Below, in pieces: positions 1-6,725 of a DNA stretch of 9,276 nucleotides. Under the pieces are notes generated by a model. It was given only the letters and a program-made list of their open reading frames with translations, did no database searches and was not told the DNA's origin. The first letter of the stretch is position 1, and every line of letters starts with the position of its first letter. This stretch comes from CAZIOI01 sp964540855 (GTDB taxonomy: Bacteria; Patescibacteriota; UBA1384; DTJR01), in the NCBI GenBank assembly GCA_964540855.1, contig CAZIOI010000022.1, positions 1 to 9,276 of the forward strand, read 5' to 3'. A program made the position numbers and the translations under genes.

Positions 1-60
1 ATTGATAGAATACAAACAAAACTCAAAAATGTTGCATTAAATCCTTGAACTCGGCAAGTC

Positions 61-89
61 TTGAAATAGGCCATGTTTTCTGGTAATAT
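61..89 (+). promoter_or_regulatory. Putative sigma70-type promoter of the rpsB operon
   Basis: The -35-like hexamer TTGAAA (61-66) is followed after exactly 17 nt by TAATAT (84-89), five of six matches to the consensus -10. A TG at 81-82, one base before the hexamer, makes an extended -10 element. Transcription would start near position 96, giving a leader of about 38 nt before the rpsB ATG, and no other gene lies between. The leader shows no obvious S2-binding fold or attenuator. A second -10-like TAGAAT sits at 6-11, but its -35 would fall outside the window. Prediction from sequence only. Confidence 0.6.
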
Positions 90-122
90 CACTTAACTGG
101 TTATCAAACCATTTTTAACTTT

Positions 123-127
123 GGAGG
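123..127 (+). promoter_or_regulatory. Ribosome binding site of rpsB
   Basis: GGAGG is followed by a 6-nt spacer before the ATG at 134. This decides the start: the in-frame TTG at 131, one codon upstream, would sit only 3 nt from the Shine-Dalgarno and adds just one residue. Confidence 0.75.
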
Positions 128-133
128 AATTTG

Positions 134-1036
134 ATGGCACAAACCATTCCCACACTTGCAGATTTATTCAAGTCAGGCGCACACTTCGGTCACAGGAGAA
201 ATCACACCGACGCGCGCAGCCATAAATTTGTACACAGCTACAAAAACAAAGTAGCGGTTATCAATCTCGAGAAAACAATCGAGCAATTAACTGTTGCACT
301 GTCGGAGATTAAAGCACTTTCGGCAAAAGGCGCGACTTTTATTTTTGTCGGCACAAAACTTCAGGCCAAGGATATTGTCAAAAAAACCGCTGAAGAGCTA
401 TCCAGCCAATACATAATAGAGCGATGGCCGGGCGGACTTTTGACTAATTTTGATGTTCTTATAAAAGGCATCAAAAAAATGAACAAGACCGAAGATGATC
501 TTGCCAACAATAAGTTAACCCATCTCAAGAAAAAAGAAATTCTCAAAATCCAAAAAGATCTTGCAAAACAGAAAACAATTTTCGGTGGGCTAAAGAATCT
601 TGTCGGAAAGCCTGACATGGTGATTGTCGTTGACGCGAAGCAAGAAGATATTGCCATAAAAGAAGCTATAAAAGGAGGAATTCCGGTTGTGGGTATATGC
701 GATACCAACTCGAATCCGAATATTGTTGATTACCCGATTGTTGCAAATGATGATTCCAGAAAAACGATTGAGCTGATTCTCGGGCTTATCCGCGATGAAA
801 TAAAGGCAAATTATAAGCCGAAGGTCACCGAATCAGACGATACTAGTGTCGAAGCGAGAGTAAAAAAAGCCGGTGAGACCGCGGAAGAGATGACAAAAGT
901 CAAAAGCGAATCAAAAGTAGAGGTGGCTGAAGAGAAAGCTGAAGAGAAAAAAGAAGCTAAAAAGCCTAAAACAGTTGCCAAAAGTACCAAAAAACCGGCT
1001 GCTGCCAAGAAAACAACAAAAGCGAAAAAGTCTTAA
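134..1036 (+). CDS. rpsB: 30S ribosomal protein S2 with long basic C-terminal tail
   Basis: Structural protein of the small ribosomal subunit, needed late in 30S assembly and for holding S1-type functions near the mRNA exit. The product is 300 aa from the ATG at 134. Family hallmarks are visible: GAHFGH at 15-20, the INLEKT segment at 43-48, RWPGGLLTNF at 97-106, PDMVIVVDA at 160-168, GIPVVGICDTNSNP at 182-195 and a variant of the usual IPGNDD motif, IVANDD, at 202-207. The tryptophan-containing WNPKM stretch after HFGH is replaced by NHTDARSH. The globular domain ends near residue 225. The remaining 75 residues are charged, and about the last 60 are dominated by Lys, Glu and Ala, ending in a lysine-rich PAAAKK..KAKKS-type tail. 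The usual family length is about 230-260 aa, so this is an extension. It opens the operon, 9 nt ahead of tsf. Confidence 0.97.
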   Translation: MAQTIPTLADLFKSGAHFGHRRNHTDARSHKFVHSYKNKVAVINLEKTIEQLTVALSEIKALSAKGATFIFVGTKLQAKDIVKKTAEELSSQYIIERWPGGLLTNFDVLIKGIKKMNKTEDDLANNKLTHLKKKEILKIQKDLAKQKTIFGGLKNLVGKPDMVIVVDAKQEDIAIKEAIKGGIPVVGICDTNSNPNIVDYPIVANDDSRKTIELILGLIRDEIKANYKPKVTESDDTSVEARVKKAGETAEEMTKVKSESKVEVAEEKAEEKKEAKKPKTVAKSTKKPAAAKKTTKAKKS

Positions 1037-1045
1037 GGAGCTATG

Positions 1046-1489
1046 ATGGAAGATCTCAAAGAGCTAAGGGAAATAACCGGCGCCGGTATTATGGATGTCA
1101 AGAGAGCTTTGGAAGAAGCCGGCGGTGATAAAAAGAAAGCCCAGAAAATATTGGAAGCTCGCGGAGTTGCTATGGCCGAAAAGAAATCAGAGAGGGAAAC
1201 GGCTCAGGGCTTAATAGACTCCTATGTTCATCTTGGAAAAATCGGCGTTTTAGTCGAAGTTAATTGCGAAACAGACTTTGTTTCCAGAAATGATGAGTTC
1301 AAAAAATTTGCTCACGAACTGTCTCTTCACATCGCCTCGAGCGATGTCAAAGATGTTGACGAGCTTATGAGTCAAGAATATTTTAGAGATCCGTCAAAAA
1401 AGATAAATGGCCTTTTAAGCGACGTTATTGCTCGAACGGGAGAAAACGTCAAAATAAAAAGATTCGTTAAATTTACTCTGGGGGAATAA
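1046..1489 (+). CDS. tsf: Elongation factor Ts, short form
   Basis: Guanine-nucleotide exchange factor that releases GDP from EF-Tu during translation elongation. The N-terminal UBA-like domain is clear (residues 6-40, LREITGAGIMDVKRALEEAGGD), followed by the EF-Tu contact motif TDFV at 76-79 inside EVNCETDFVSRNDEF. The C-terminal hallmark GENVKIKRF (132-140) is present, so the gene is not cut off. The protein is only 147 aa, against about 283 in E. coli and about 196 in Thermus. One core subdomain and the coiled coil appear to be missing. Two adjacent ATG codons (1043 and 1046) could start it. AAGGAG at 1035-1040 lies 5 nt from the second and only 2 nt from the first, so 1046 is preferred. 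The stop overlaps the pyrH start by one base (TAATG). Confidence 0.96.
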   Translation: MEDLKELREITGAGIMDVKRALEEAGGDKKKAQKILEARGVAMAEKKSERETAQGLIDSYVHLGKIGVLVEVNCETDFVSRNDEFKKFAHELSLHIASSDVKDVDELMSQEYFRDPSKKINGLLSDVIARTGENVKIKRFVKFTLGE

Positions 1490-2214
1490 TGGAAAAAAGG
1501 AGGTTCTCTAGAGTTCTCCTCAAACTTTCAGGAGAAGTTTTTGGTGGTGCGGATGGTGTTGGAATTGACTATGACGCGATTGCATCGGTTGCCAAAGATA
1601 TAGCCGAAATTCGCGAGCTTGGGGTCGAGGTTGCCATAGTCAACGGTGCTGGAAATCTTTTTCGCGGACGTATGGGTTCGCAAAAAGGTATGGACGAAGC
1701 ATCCGCGGATTATGTGGGAATGATTGCAACGATTATGAACTCACTTGTTTTGCAAGATGCTTTGGAAAAATCAGGAGTCCCCACGCGAGTATTAACGGCG
1801 ATTGACGTTAACAAGGTCGCAGAGCCGTATATTCGCCGCAGGGCAATCCGTCATATGGAGAAGGGACGTGTCGTGATTTGTGCCGGGGGAATCGGCAATC
1901 CTTGTTTTACAACCGATACAGCCGGTATTTTGCGGGCGATTGAACTTGGTTGTGAAGTGATGCTCAAGGCTTCAAATATTGCCGGTGTGTTCGACAGTGA
2001 TCCTAAGCAAAATGAAAATGCCATAAAGTATGACGAACTATCATATAACGAAGTTTTACAAAAACATCTTAAGGCACTTGACGCGACAGCGGTGTCTCTG
2101 GCAAGGGAAAAAAATATGCCGATTATTGTTTTTGACTATACTGACGATGAAAACCTAAAAAAGATTATCGAAGGCGAGAAGGTTGGCACATTGATCTCGG
2201 ACGCAAAAAGTTGA
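1489..2214 (+). CDS. pyrH: Uridylate kinase (UMP kinase)
   Basis: Converts UMP to UDP with ATP, in the cytoplasmic pathway to UTP and CTP. At 241 aa it has the length of the E. coli enzyme and belongs to the amino-acid-kinase fold, unrelated to eukaryotic UMP/CMP kinases. Visible motifs are LLKLSGE at 10-16 (Lys12 for phosphate binding), NGAGNLFRG at 52-60, the DYVGMIATIMN helix at 74-84, GNPCFTTDT at 136-144 for the UMP pocket, and LKASNIAGVFDSDP at 159-172 near the nucleotide site. It starts at the ATG of a TAATG overlap with tsf, with GGGGGA at 1480-1485 as ribosome binding site. It ends in TGA, which shows that TGA is a stop codon in this genome. Confidence 0.97.
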   Translation: MEKRRFSRVLLKLSGEVFGGADGVGIDYDAIASVAKDIAEIRELGVEVAIVNGAGNLFRGRMGSQKGMDEASADYVGMIATIMNSLVLQDALEKSGVPTRVLTAIDVNKVAEPYIRRRAIRHMEKGRVVICAGGIGNPCFTTDTAGILRAIELGCEVMLKASNIAGVFDSDPKQNENAIKYDELSYNEVLQKHLKALDATAVSLAREKNMPIIVFDYTDDENLKKIIEGEKVGTLISDAKS

Positions 2215-2238
2215 ATTTTTTTCTCTTATCGATAGAAT
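2211..2238 (+). promoter_or_regulatory. Possible internal promoter before frr
   Basis: TTGAAT (2211-2216, overlapping the pyrH stop) is followed after 16 nt by TAGAAT (2233-2238). This falls in the only sizeable gap within the translation genes (49 nt, AT-rich). It could give frr and the following genes their own transcription start. AT-rich gaps produce such matches by chance, so confidence is low. Confidence 0.3.
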
Positions 2239-2255
2239 AAAGTTGAATAATAAAT

Positions 2256-2260
2256 GGAGG
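2256..2260 (+). promoter_or_regulatory. Ribosome binding site of frr
   Basis: GGAGG lies 3 nt before the ATG at 2264. An upstream in-frame TTG at 2243 has no Shine-Dalgarno, and using it would place this GGAGG inside the coding region, so the ATG is chosen. Confidence 0.6.
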
Positions 2261-2263
2261 AAA

Positions 2264-2821
2264 ATGTATTCTTCTATAATAAAAGAATTGACCGGGGATT
2301 ACCAAAAAATTATTGAACGTTTGCAAGAGGATTTTGCTAATATCAGGACGGGCAGAGCGTCAACTTCGTTAGTCGAAAATATAAAAGTAAATTACTATGG
2401 CAGCGTATCCGTTTTGAAGCAAATGGCGACTTTATCTACTCCTGACGCGTCGCAAATTGTCATCCAGCCATGGGACAAAAATGCTCTTGGTGATATCGAG
2501 CTCGCAGTTAAAAATTCTGAGTTAAATTTGAGCGGTGTAAATGACGGGGTTGTTGTTAGGATCGTTTTGCCACCAATGACCGAGGAAAGACGCAATGAGC
2601 TGATCCGCAATATCTCAAAAAAGGGAGAAGAGGCGAGAATTGCCCTCAGAAATGTTCGCCAGCAAGCTTGGGACAGGATTAAGAAGATGGAAAAAGACGG
2701 CGATGTTACGGAAGATGATAGATACTCGGCGGAAAAAGAACTCAACGAAATAATTGAGAATTATAATAAAAAAATTGAAGAAATCGTGAAGACAAAAGAA
2801 CTAGCGCTGAGGACGGTTTAA
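2264..2821 (+). CDS. frr: Ribosome recycling factor
   Basis: Works with EF-G to split the post-termination ribosome into subunits. From the ATG at 2264 the protein is 185 aa, exactly the common family length. The in-frame TTG at 2243 would add seven unsupported residues. The family pattern runs throughout: the N-terminal helix with NIRTGRAS at 26-33, YYGS at 44-47, the head-domain segment IVIQPWDK at 65-72, LPPMTEERR at 102-110, and the conserved arginine-rich helix ARIALRNVRQQAWDRIKK at 124-141 followed by the DDRYSAEKEL segment and the long closing helix. It sits 49 nt after pyrH and overlaps the protease gene by one base (TAATG), implying translational coupling to it. Confidence 0.97.
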   Translation: MYSSIIKELTGDYQKIIERLQEDFANIRTGRASTSLVENIKVNYYGSVSVLKQMATLSTPDASQIVIQPWDKNALGDIELAVKNSELNLSGVNDGVVVRIVLPPMTEERRNELIRNISKKGEEARIALRNVRQQAWDRIKKMEKDGDVTEDDRYSAEKELNEIIENYNKKIEEIVKTKELALRTV

Positions 2822-3873
2822 TGGTCGTCTGGACCATATTAGCGTTTATTGTAATCCTCGGGCTTCTGATATTTGTACACGAACTCGGGCATTTTATCTG
2901 CGCAAAATTGTCGGGTATAAAAGTCGAGGAATTTGCTTTCGGTTTTCCGCCAAAAGTTTTTTGTGTCAAGCGGGGTGAAACAAAATATTGTATTAACGCA
3001 ATACCTTTGGGCGGCTATGTAAAGATGCTTGGCGAGGATGACATAAATAATTCGCCTAGATCGTTTTCAAAAAAAAGGCCGGCAATAAGACTCGTTGTTG
3101 TGGTAGCCGGCGTCGTGATGAACTTTTTGTTGGCGGGAATATTGTTTTCTATCGGCTACGGTTATGGTATGACGCCGTCGAGTCTTGATCCCGAAAAACT
3201 AACCGGACAAAAAAGCGGTCAAGTCGTAATCGCCGAGGTTTTCCAAAACAGCCCCGCTGCACTCTCTGATTTGAAAAGGGGTGATTTGATATTGGGTTAC
3301 GATTCATTGGAGACTTTTTCGACATTTACCAGGGCGCATTTAGGGGAGAGTATTCAGTTATCAATAAGTAGGCAAGGTGAAAAGATCGAAAAGACCGTAA
3401 CAATTTCCACGGACGACAGTGCTCCTCTGGGTGTGGGCATTATGGACGTCCCGATAGTTAAATTGCCGTTTTTTAGCGCAATTGTAAACGGGTTTAAAGA
3501 AATGGCTCTGACAACGGCCAATATCTTCTCTCTGCTCGTAAATATGGTTGTTAATTTGTTTACAACCGGTCAGGCGGGGGGAGAAATATCCGGTCCGGTT
3601 GGGATATACAAGGTTACCGGTCAAGCGGTCAAAATGGGTTTTGGCTATCTCATACAGCTCGCAGCGCTACTAAGTATAAATCTGGGCTTGGTAAATATTT
3701 TGCCGATGCCTGCCTTAGATGGCGGGCGGGCGGTACTCATATTGGCAGAGGGAATATTTAGAAAAAAAGTTATAAAAGCAGAAGTAGAAAATTTTTTGCA
3801 TATGGCTGGCTTTGTGATTTTGATAATATTAATTTTAGCGGTGACTGCTAAAGAAGTGATAGGACTTTTTTAA
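2821..3873 (+). CDS. rseP: RseP-type site-2 zinc metalloprotease (M50 family)
   Basis: Intramembrane protease of the RseP/RasP family, which cuts single-pass membrane proteins such as anti-sigma factors and remnant signal peptides within the lipid bilayer. The 350-aa protein begins with a membrane helix carrying the zinc-binding HELGH at 20-24 (His20, His24, catalytic Glu21). It is followed by the family segment IPLGGYVKMLGED at 61-73, a second hydrophobic stretch at about 89-114, and one PDZ domain at about 130-200 (core NSPAALSDLKRGDLI). SGPVGIYK at 257-264 and a membrane segment with NILPMPALDGGRA at 292-304, whose Asp300 is the third zinc ligand, come next. A last helix lies near 328-343. 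One PDZ domain is present where E. coli RseP has two. The substrate cannot be told from this window. It starts in the TAATG overlap with frr. Confidence 0.94.
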   Translation: MVVWTILAFIVILGLLIFVHELGHFICAKLSGIKVEEFAFGFPPKVFCVKRGETKYCINAIPLGGYVKMLGEDDINNSPRSFSKKRPAIRLVVVVAGVVMNFLLAGILFSIGYGYGMTPSSLDPEKLTGQKSGQVVIAEVFQNSPAALSDLKRGDLILGYDSLETFSTFTRAHLGESIQLSISRQGEKIEKTVTISTDDSAPLGVGIMDVPIVKLPFFSAIVNGFKEMALTTANIFSLLVNMVVNLFTTGQAGGEISGPVGIYKVTGQAVKMGFGYLIQLAALLSINLGLVNILPMPALDGGRAVLILAEGIFRKKVIKAEVENFLHMAGFVILIILILAVTAKEVIGLF

Positions 3874-3897
3874 GTTTTTGATTGAATAAGGAGGGGA

Positions 3898-4704
3898 ATG
3901 AATCCGCTTGTAGTGGGAAACTGGAAGATGAACCTCGATCTAACCGAGGCATATGTTCTTTCTGGTCGAATCGCGACCGGTGTGGGTTCTGTCGGTGGGA
4001 CCGATGTTGTTCTGTGCCCGCCAAATTCGTTTATTTTTGCAATAAATGAGTATCTTAAAGCAAAGCCGACAAATTTATATTTAGGTTGCCAAAACACAAT
4101 GTATGAAGACGAGGGAGCTTATACTGGTGAGACTTCACTAAAAATGCTTAAGCCGATTGTCAAATTTGCGATTATTGGGCATTCGGAAAGACGAAGAATT
4201 TTTAGCGAGGATGATGCTCTGATTAATAAAAAACTTAAATATATTCTCGATAATTTGGTAACTCCCATCTTATGTGTAGGGGAAAAGGATCGCTATCAGC
4301 TGGAAGAGTACTATGAACACGAGGTCAAAAAAATGTCTGCCGAGGGAGGAATGCTCCGGCAAATAGAGCTGGCGGTTAAAGGTATCGATAAACAAAAACT
4401 AAGGGGTTTGGTTATCGCGTACGAACCGATCTGGGCTATAGGTACTAATAACGCGGCGACCGGTGCCTACGCGGCAGCGATTTGTTATATTATCAGGAAT
4501 TTTTTGGTTGAAAAATTCGGAAGTGAAATTGCCGATGAAATCAGAATTCTCTACGGTGGCTCGGTGAGCTCCGGCCAGACCAGAGAATTTATGTTGCAAC
4601 CCTCGATTGATGGCCTGTTGGTTGGCGGCGCGAGTCTGAAGGCAAAAGAATTTATCGAAATCGTTAAAATTTCCGCCGAGGTAAAAAGTGGAAGAAAGTT
4701 TTAA
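3898..4704 (+). CDS. tpiA: Triosephosphate isomerase
   Basis: Interconverts dihydroxyacetone phosphate and glyceraldehyde 3-phosphate in the cytoplasm. All catalytic elements can be read: VGNWKMN at 6-12 (Asn8 and Lys10), the electrophile His95 in IIGHSERR at 92-99, and the base Glu176 in AYEPIWAIGT at 174-183 with the phosphate-gripping flexible loop after it. LYGGSVSS at 218-225 and LLVGGASL at 240-247 close the phosphate site. At 268 aa it is slightly longer than the usual 250. The loop reads GTNNAAT where many family members have GTGKTAT, a mild variation. The gene lies 24 nt after the protease with a strong AAGGAGGGG ribosome binding site at 3888-3896, and its 3' end overlaps pgk by 17 nt. 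Confidence 0.97.
   Translation: MNPLVVGNWKMNLDLTEAYVLSGRIATGVGSVGGTDVVLCPPNSFIFAINEYLKAKPTNLYLGCQNTMYEDEGAYTGETSLKMLKPIVKFAIIGHSERRRIFSEDDALINKKLKYILDNLVTPILCVGEKDRYQLEEYYEHEVKKMSAEGGMLRQIELAVKGIDKQKLRGLVIAYEPIWAIGTNNAATGAYAAAICYIIRNFLVEKFGSEIADEIRILYGGSVSSGQTREFMLQPSIDGLLVGGASLKAKEFIEIVKISAEVKSGRKF
4678..4681 (+). promoter_or_regulatory. Ribosome binding site of pgk inside tpiA
   Basis: GAGG lies 6 nt before the GTG at 4688, within the final codons of tpiA. It supports the GTG start over the next in-frame candidate, TTG at 4736, which has no Shine-Dalgarno. Confidence 0.55.
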
Positions 4705-5812
4705 AAGAATAATCAGAGTTCCCTCTTTTCGCCAATTGTCGCGTGGGGATTTTCGTTCAAAAAGGGTTTTGGCGAGATTTGATTTTAACGTTCCTGTAGA
4801 AAAAGGTGTGATTGAGGACGAAAAAAGAATTGATGTCGCAATCCCGACAATTAAAAAAATCTTAGAGCGTGGGGCAACGGAGATTAATATTGTTTGCCAT
4901 CTCGGACGACCTAAAAATTCTATCGATCAAAGTTTTTCAGTCAAATTGATTGCTCAATATTTGTCAAAAAAACTTTTGTCGGGAAGTGTGCCTAAGGCTT
5001 TTCGAACCGACATAGACAGCCCGTCGCTGTCTAAGTTTTATCAAATCACAGGTAGGGTGAGGCTTTTTGAGAATATCAGATATGACGAAAGGGAAGAAAA
5101 AAATTCTGTCGTTTTTGCTAAACAACTTGCGCGACTTGGCGACGTTTTTGTTCTGGATGCTTTTGCCAATATCCATCGCCAACATGCTTCAATGGATGCG
5201 ATTCAAGATATATTGCCGACATACACGGGACTAATAATGGAAAGAGAGATTAATGTACTGCATAGGATATTACATGCTCCCGAAAGACCGTTTGTGGCAA
5301 TAATAGGTGGTGCAAAAGTAGAAGATAAATTGCCGATTATTAAAGCACTCGCAAAAAAATCCGATGCTGTCATTGTGGGTGGAAAAACCGCTAACGAATG
5401 GGTGGAGCGAGGCATACCGACGGGCAAAAATATTTTTTTGCCAACCGATGGGATCAATAAATCGGGTTCGATTGTGCCGATGAACGACGAAGATATAAAA
5501 AAGGGAATTTTTGATATCGGGCCGCAAACAATTATGTTATACAAAAGTGTTTTAGCTAGCGCAAAAACTATTTTTTGGAACGGCAATTTGGGAATGACCG
5601 AAGACAAGAAATTTGTTCATGGAACGTATGAAATTGCCAGATATATCCAAAAACTAAAATGCGACAAAGTTGCATCCGGCGGCAATACGGCGGAGGTTAT
5701 AGATGAGATGGGTATTGAAGATGGCTTTGATTTTATTTCCACCGGCGGTGGTGCGACAAGCGACCTGATTGCCGGAAAGAATTTGCCGGTGTTAAATAAA
5801 CTGCTAAAGTAA
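4688..5812 (+). CDS. pgk: Phosphoglycerate kinase, divergent
   Basis: Makes ATP and 3-phosphoglycerate from 1,3-bisphosphoglycerate and ADP. The 374-aa protein is a little shorter than the usual 387-415. The N-terminal substrate domain is well kept: FDFNVPV at 31-37, Arg47, HLGRP at 71-75, ENIRYDEREEKN at 128-139 and DAFANIHRQHASMDA at 157-171. The GGAKVEDK motif at 207-214 supplies the active-site lysines, and DIGPQT (276-281) and STGGGA (351-356) mark the nucleotide domain. Several usually strict positions differ: WNGNLGMTE at 297-305 where WNGP(M/L)G is usual, and SGGNTAEV at 330-337 where GGGD(T/S) is usual, replacing the Asp linked to Mg-nucleotide handling with Asn333. Start is GTG, supported by a GAGG 6 nt upstream and by roughly 20 residues leading into the first strand. 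It overlaps tpiA by 17 nt. Confidence 0.93.
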   Translation: MEESFKRIIRVPSFRQLSRGDFRSKRVLARFDFNVPVEKGVIEDEKRIDVAIPTIKKILERGATEINIVCHLGRPKNSIDQSFSVKLIAQYLSKKLLSGSVPKAFRTDIDSPSLSKFYQITGRVRLFENIRYDEREEKNSVVFAKQLARLGDVFVLDAFANIHRQHASMDAIQDILPTYTGLIMEREINVLHRILHAPERPFVAIIGGAKVEDKLPIIKALAKKSDAVIVGGKTANEWVERGIPTGKNIFLPTDGINKSGSIVPMNDEDIKKGIFDIGPQTIMLYKSVLASAKTIFWNGNLGMTEDKKFVHGTYEIARYIQKLKCDKVASGGNTAEVIDEMGIEDGFDFISTGGGATSDLIAGKNLPVLNKLLK

Positions 5813-5833
5813 GATAAATAATCTAGGGAAACT

Positions 5834-6667
5834 ATGAAATTAAAATCCGTGATTCAAGAAGCCTATAAAAATCGTTTTGCGATTGGCGCGTTTAATGTTT
5901 ATAATCTTGAAACTGTCCAGGCGGTGGTCGAGGCGGCCAACAAAGCCAAGCAACCGGTGATTTTACAGTTGAGCGAAAAAGCTTTAGATTATGCCGGCTT
6001 TGATCAAATCACTGCCATTATAAAAAGAGCGCAGCTTGATAATGAAACTCCGATTTTTTTGCACCTGGATCATGGCAGGGATATTGCTTTGGTCAAAAAG
6101 TGTATTGCTGATCGATTTGATTCAGTGATGTATGATGGCAGCCACTTGCCAATGGAAGAAAATATTGAGATTTCGAAATCTTTGAGAAAAATAGCGGATC
6201 AAAGAGATGTTGTATTTGAGGCGGAAATAGGCAAAGTTGGCGGACAAGAAGACAAAGTCAGTGCCAAGGAATTTAAGACCTCACCCGATCAAGCCATGGA
6301 GTATTATGAAGCTGTAGGGCCGGATATGCTGGCGGTGGCTATCGGAAATATTCACGGAGAATTGACAGCCGAGGAGCAATTAGATTTCACGCTGTTAGCT
6401 AAAATATCGGGGATGGTTAAGTGTCCGCTTGTCTTGCACGGCTGTTCAAACAGAGAAGATAGAGAATACAGTGTTGCAATTAGCGAAGGGGTGGTGAAAA
6501 TTAACATCGATACGGAGCTTCGCCAAGCTTTTGTAAAAGGTTTGCAAGATGCCCTAAAGAGGAAAGAGAAGGATCCTCGCAAGATTTTGTCTGTTGCCAA
6601 AGAAGAAGTAATGAAGCAGACTGAAGATCGAATCGCAATATTTTCAAGCGGGTGTTGCCACGTTTAA
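5834..6667 (+). CDS. fba: Class II (zinc) fructose-bisphosphate aldolase
   Basis: Splits fructose 1,6-bisphosphate into the two triose phosphates; the class II enzymes use a zinc ion rather than a Schiff-base lysine. The 277-aa barrel shows AIGAFNVYNLET at 16-27, HLDHG at 77-81 (Asp79 catalytic, His80 zinc ligand), SVMYDGSHLP at 97-106, EAEIGKVGGQED at 129-140, and the remaining zinc histidines His174 in IGNIHGE and His202 in LVLHGCSN. VVKINIDTELRQAF at 220-233 forms the last phosphate-binding strand. The phosphate loop reads HGCSN where HGGSG or HGASG is usual, and the C-terminus ends in an unusual SSGCCHV. The class II fold with related sugars as substrate (tagatose bisphosphate) cannot be fully excluded, but the tpiA-pgk neighbours support aldolase in glycolysis. 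AGGGA at 5825-5829 is the ribosome binding site. Confidence 0.93.
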   Translation: MKLKSVIQEAYKNRFAIGAFNVYNLETVQAVVEAANKAKQPVILQLSEKALDYAGFDQITAIIKRAQLDNETPIFLHLDHGRDIALVKKCIADRFDSVMYDGSHLPMEENIEISKSLRKIADQRDVVFEAEIGKVGGQEDKVSAKEFKTSPDQAMEYYEAVGPDMLAVAIGNIHGELTAEEQLDFTLLAKISGMVKCPLVLHGCSNREDREYSVAISEGVVKINIDTELRQAFVKGLQDALKRKEKDPRKILSVAKEEVMKQTEDRIAIFSSGCCHV

Positions 6668-6725
6668 GAAAAGTATTTTTTTTGGTACTATTAATTTGTA
6701 GTTTTACTAGTTTTTAAGGTAGGGA

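Noticed and set aside
1046..1489. tsf as a frameshifted or truncated pseudogene
   Set aside because: The C-terminal family signature GENVKIKRF is present and the stop overlaps the pyrH start neatly, so the short form is intact.
2200..2225. A5/T-run structure at the end of pyrH as a terminator
   Set aside because: The stem would be purely A-T and five pairs long with no GC core, and the next gene is part of the same tight cluster.
2243..2263. TTG at 2243 as start of frr
   Set aside because: It has no ribosome binding site and adds seven residues to a protein that is exactly the family length from the ATG at 2264.
6668..6725. Possible intrinsic terminator between fba and the repeat gene
   Set aside because: The best hairpin (ACTA/TAGT, 6687-6702) has only four base pairs, two of them A-T pairs at each end, though T-rich runs follow. 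Too weak to call. A -35/-10 pair (TTGGTA 6682, TACTAG 6705) is also a poor match.
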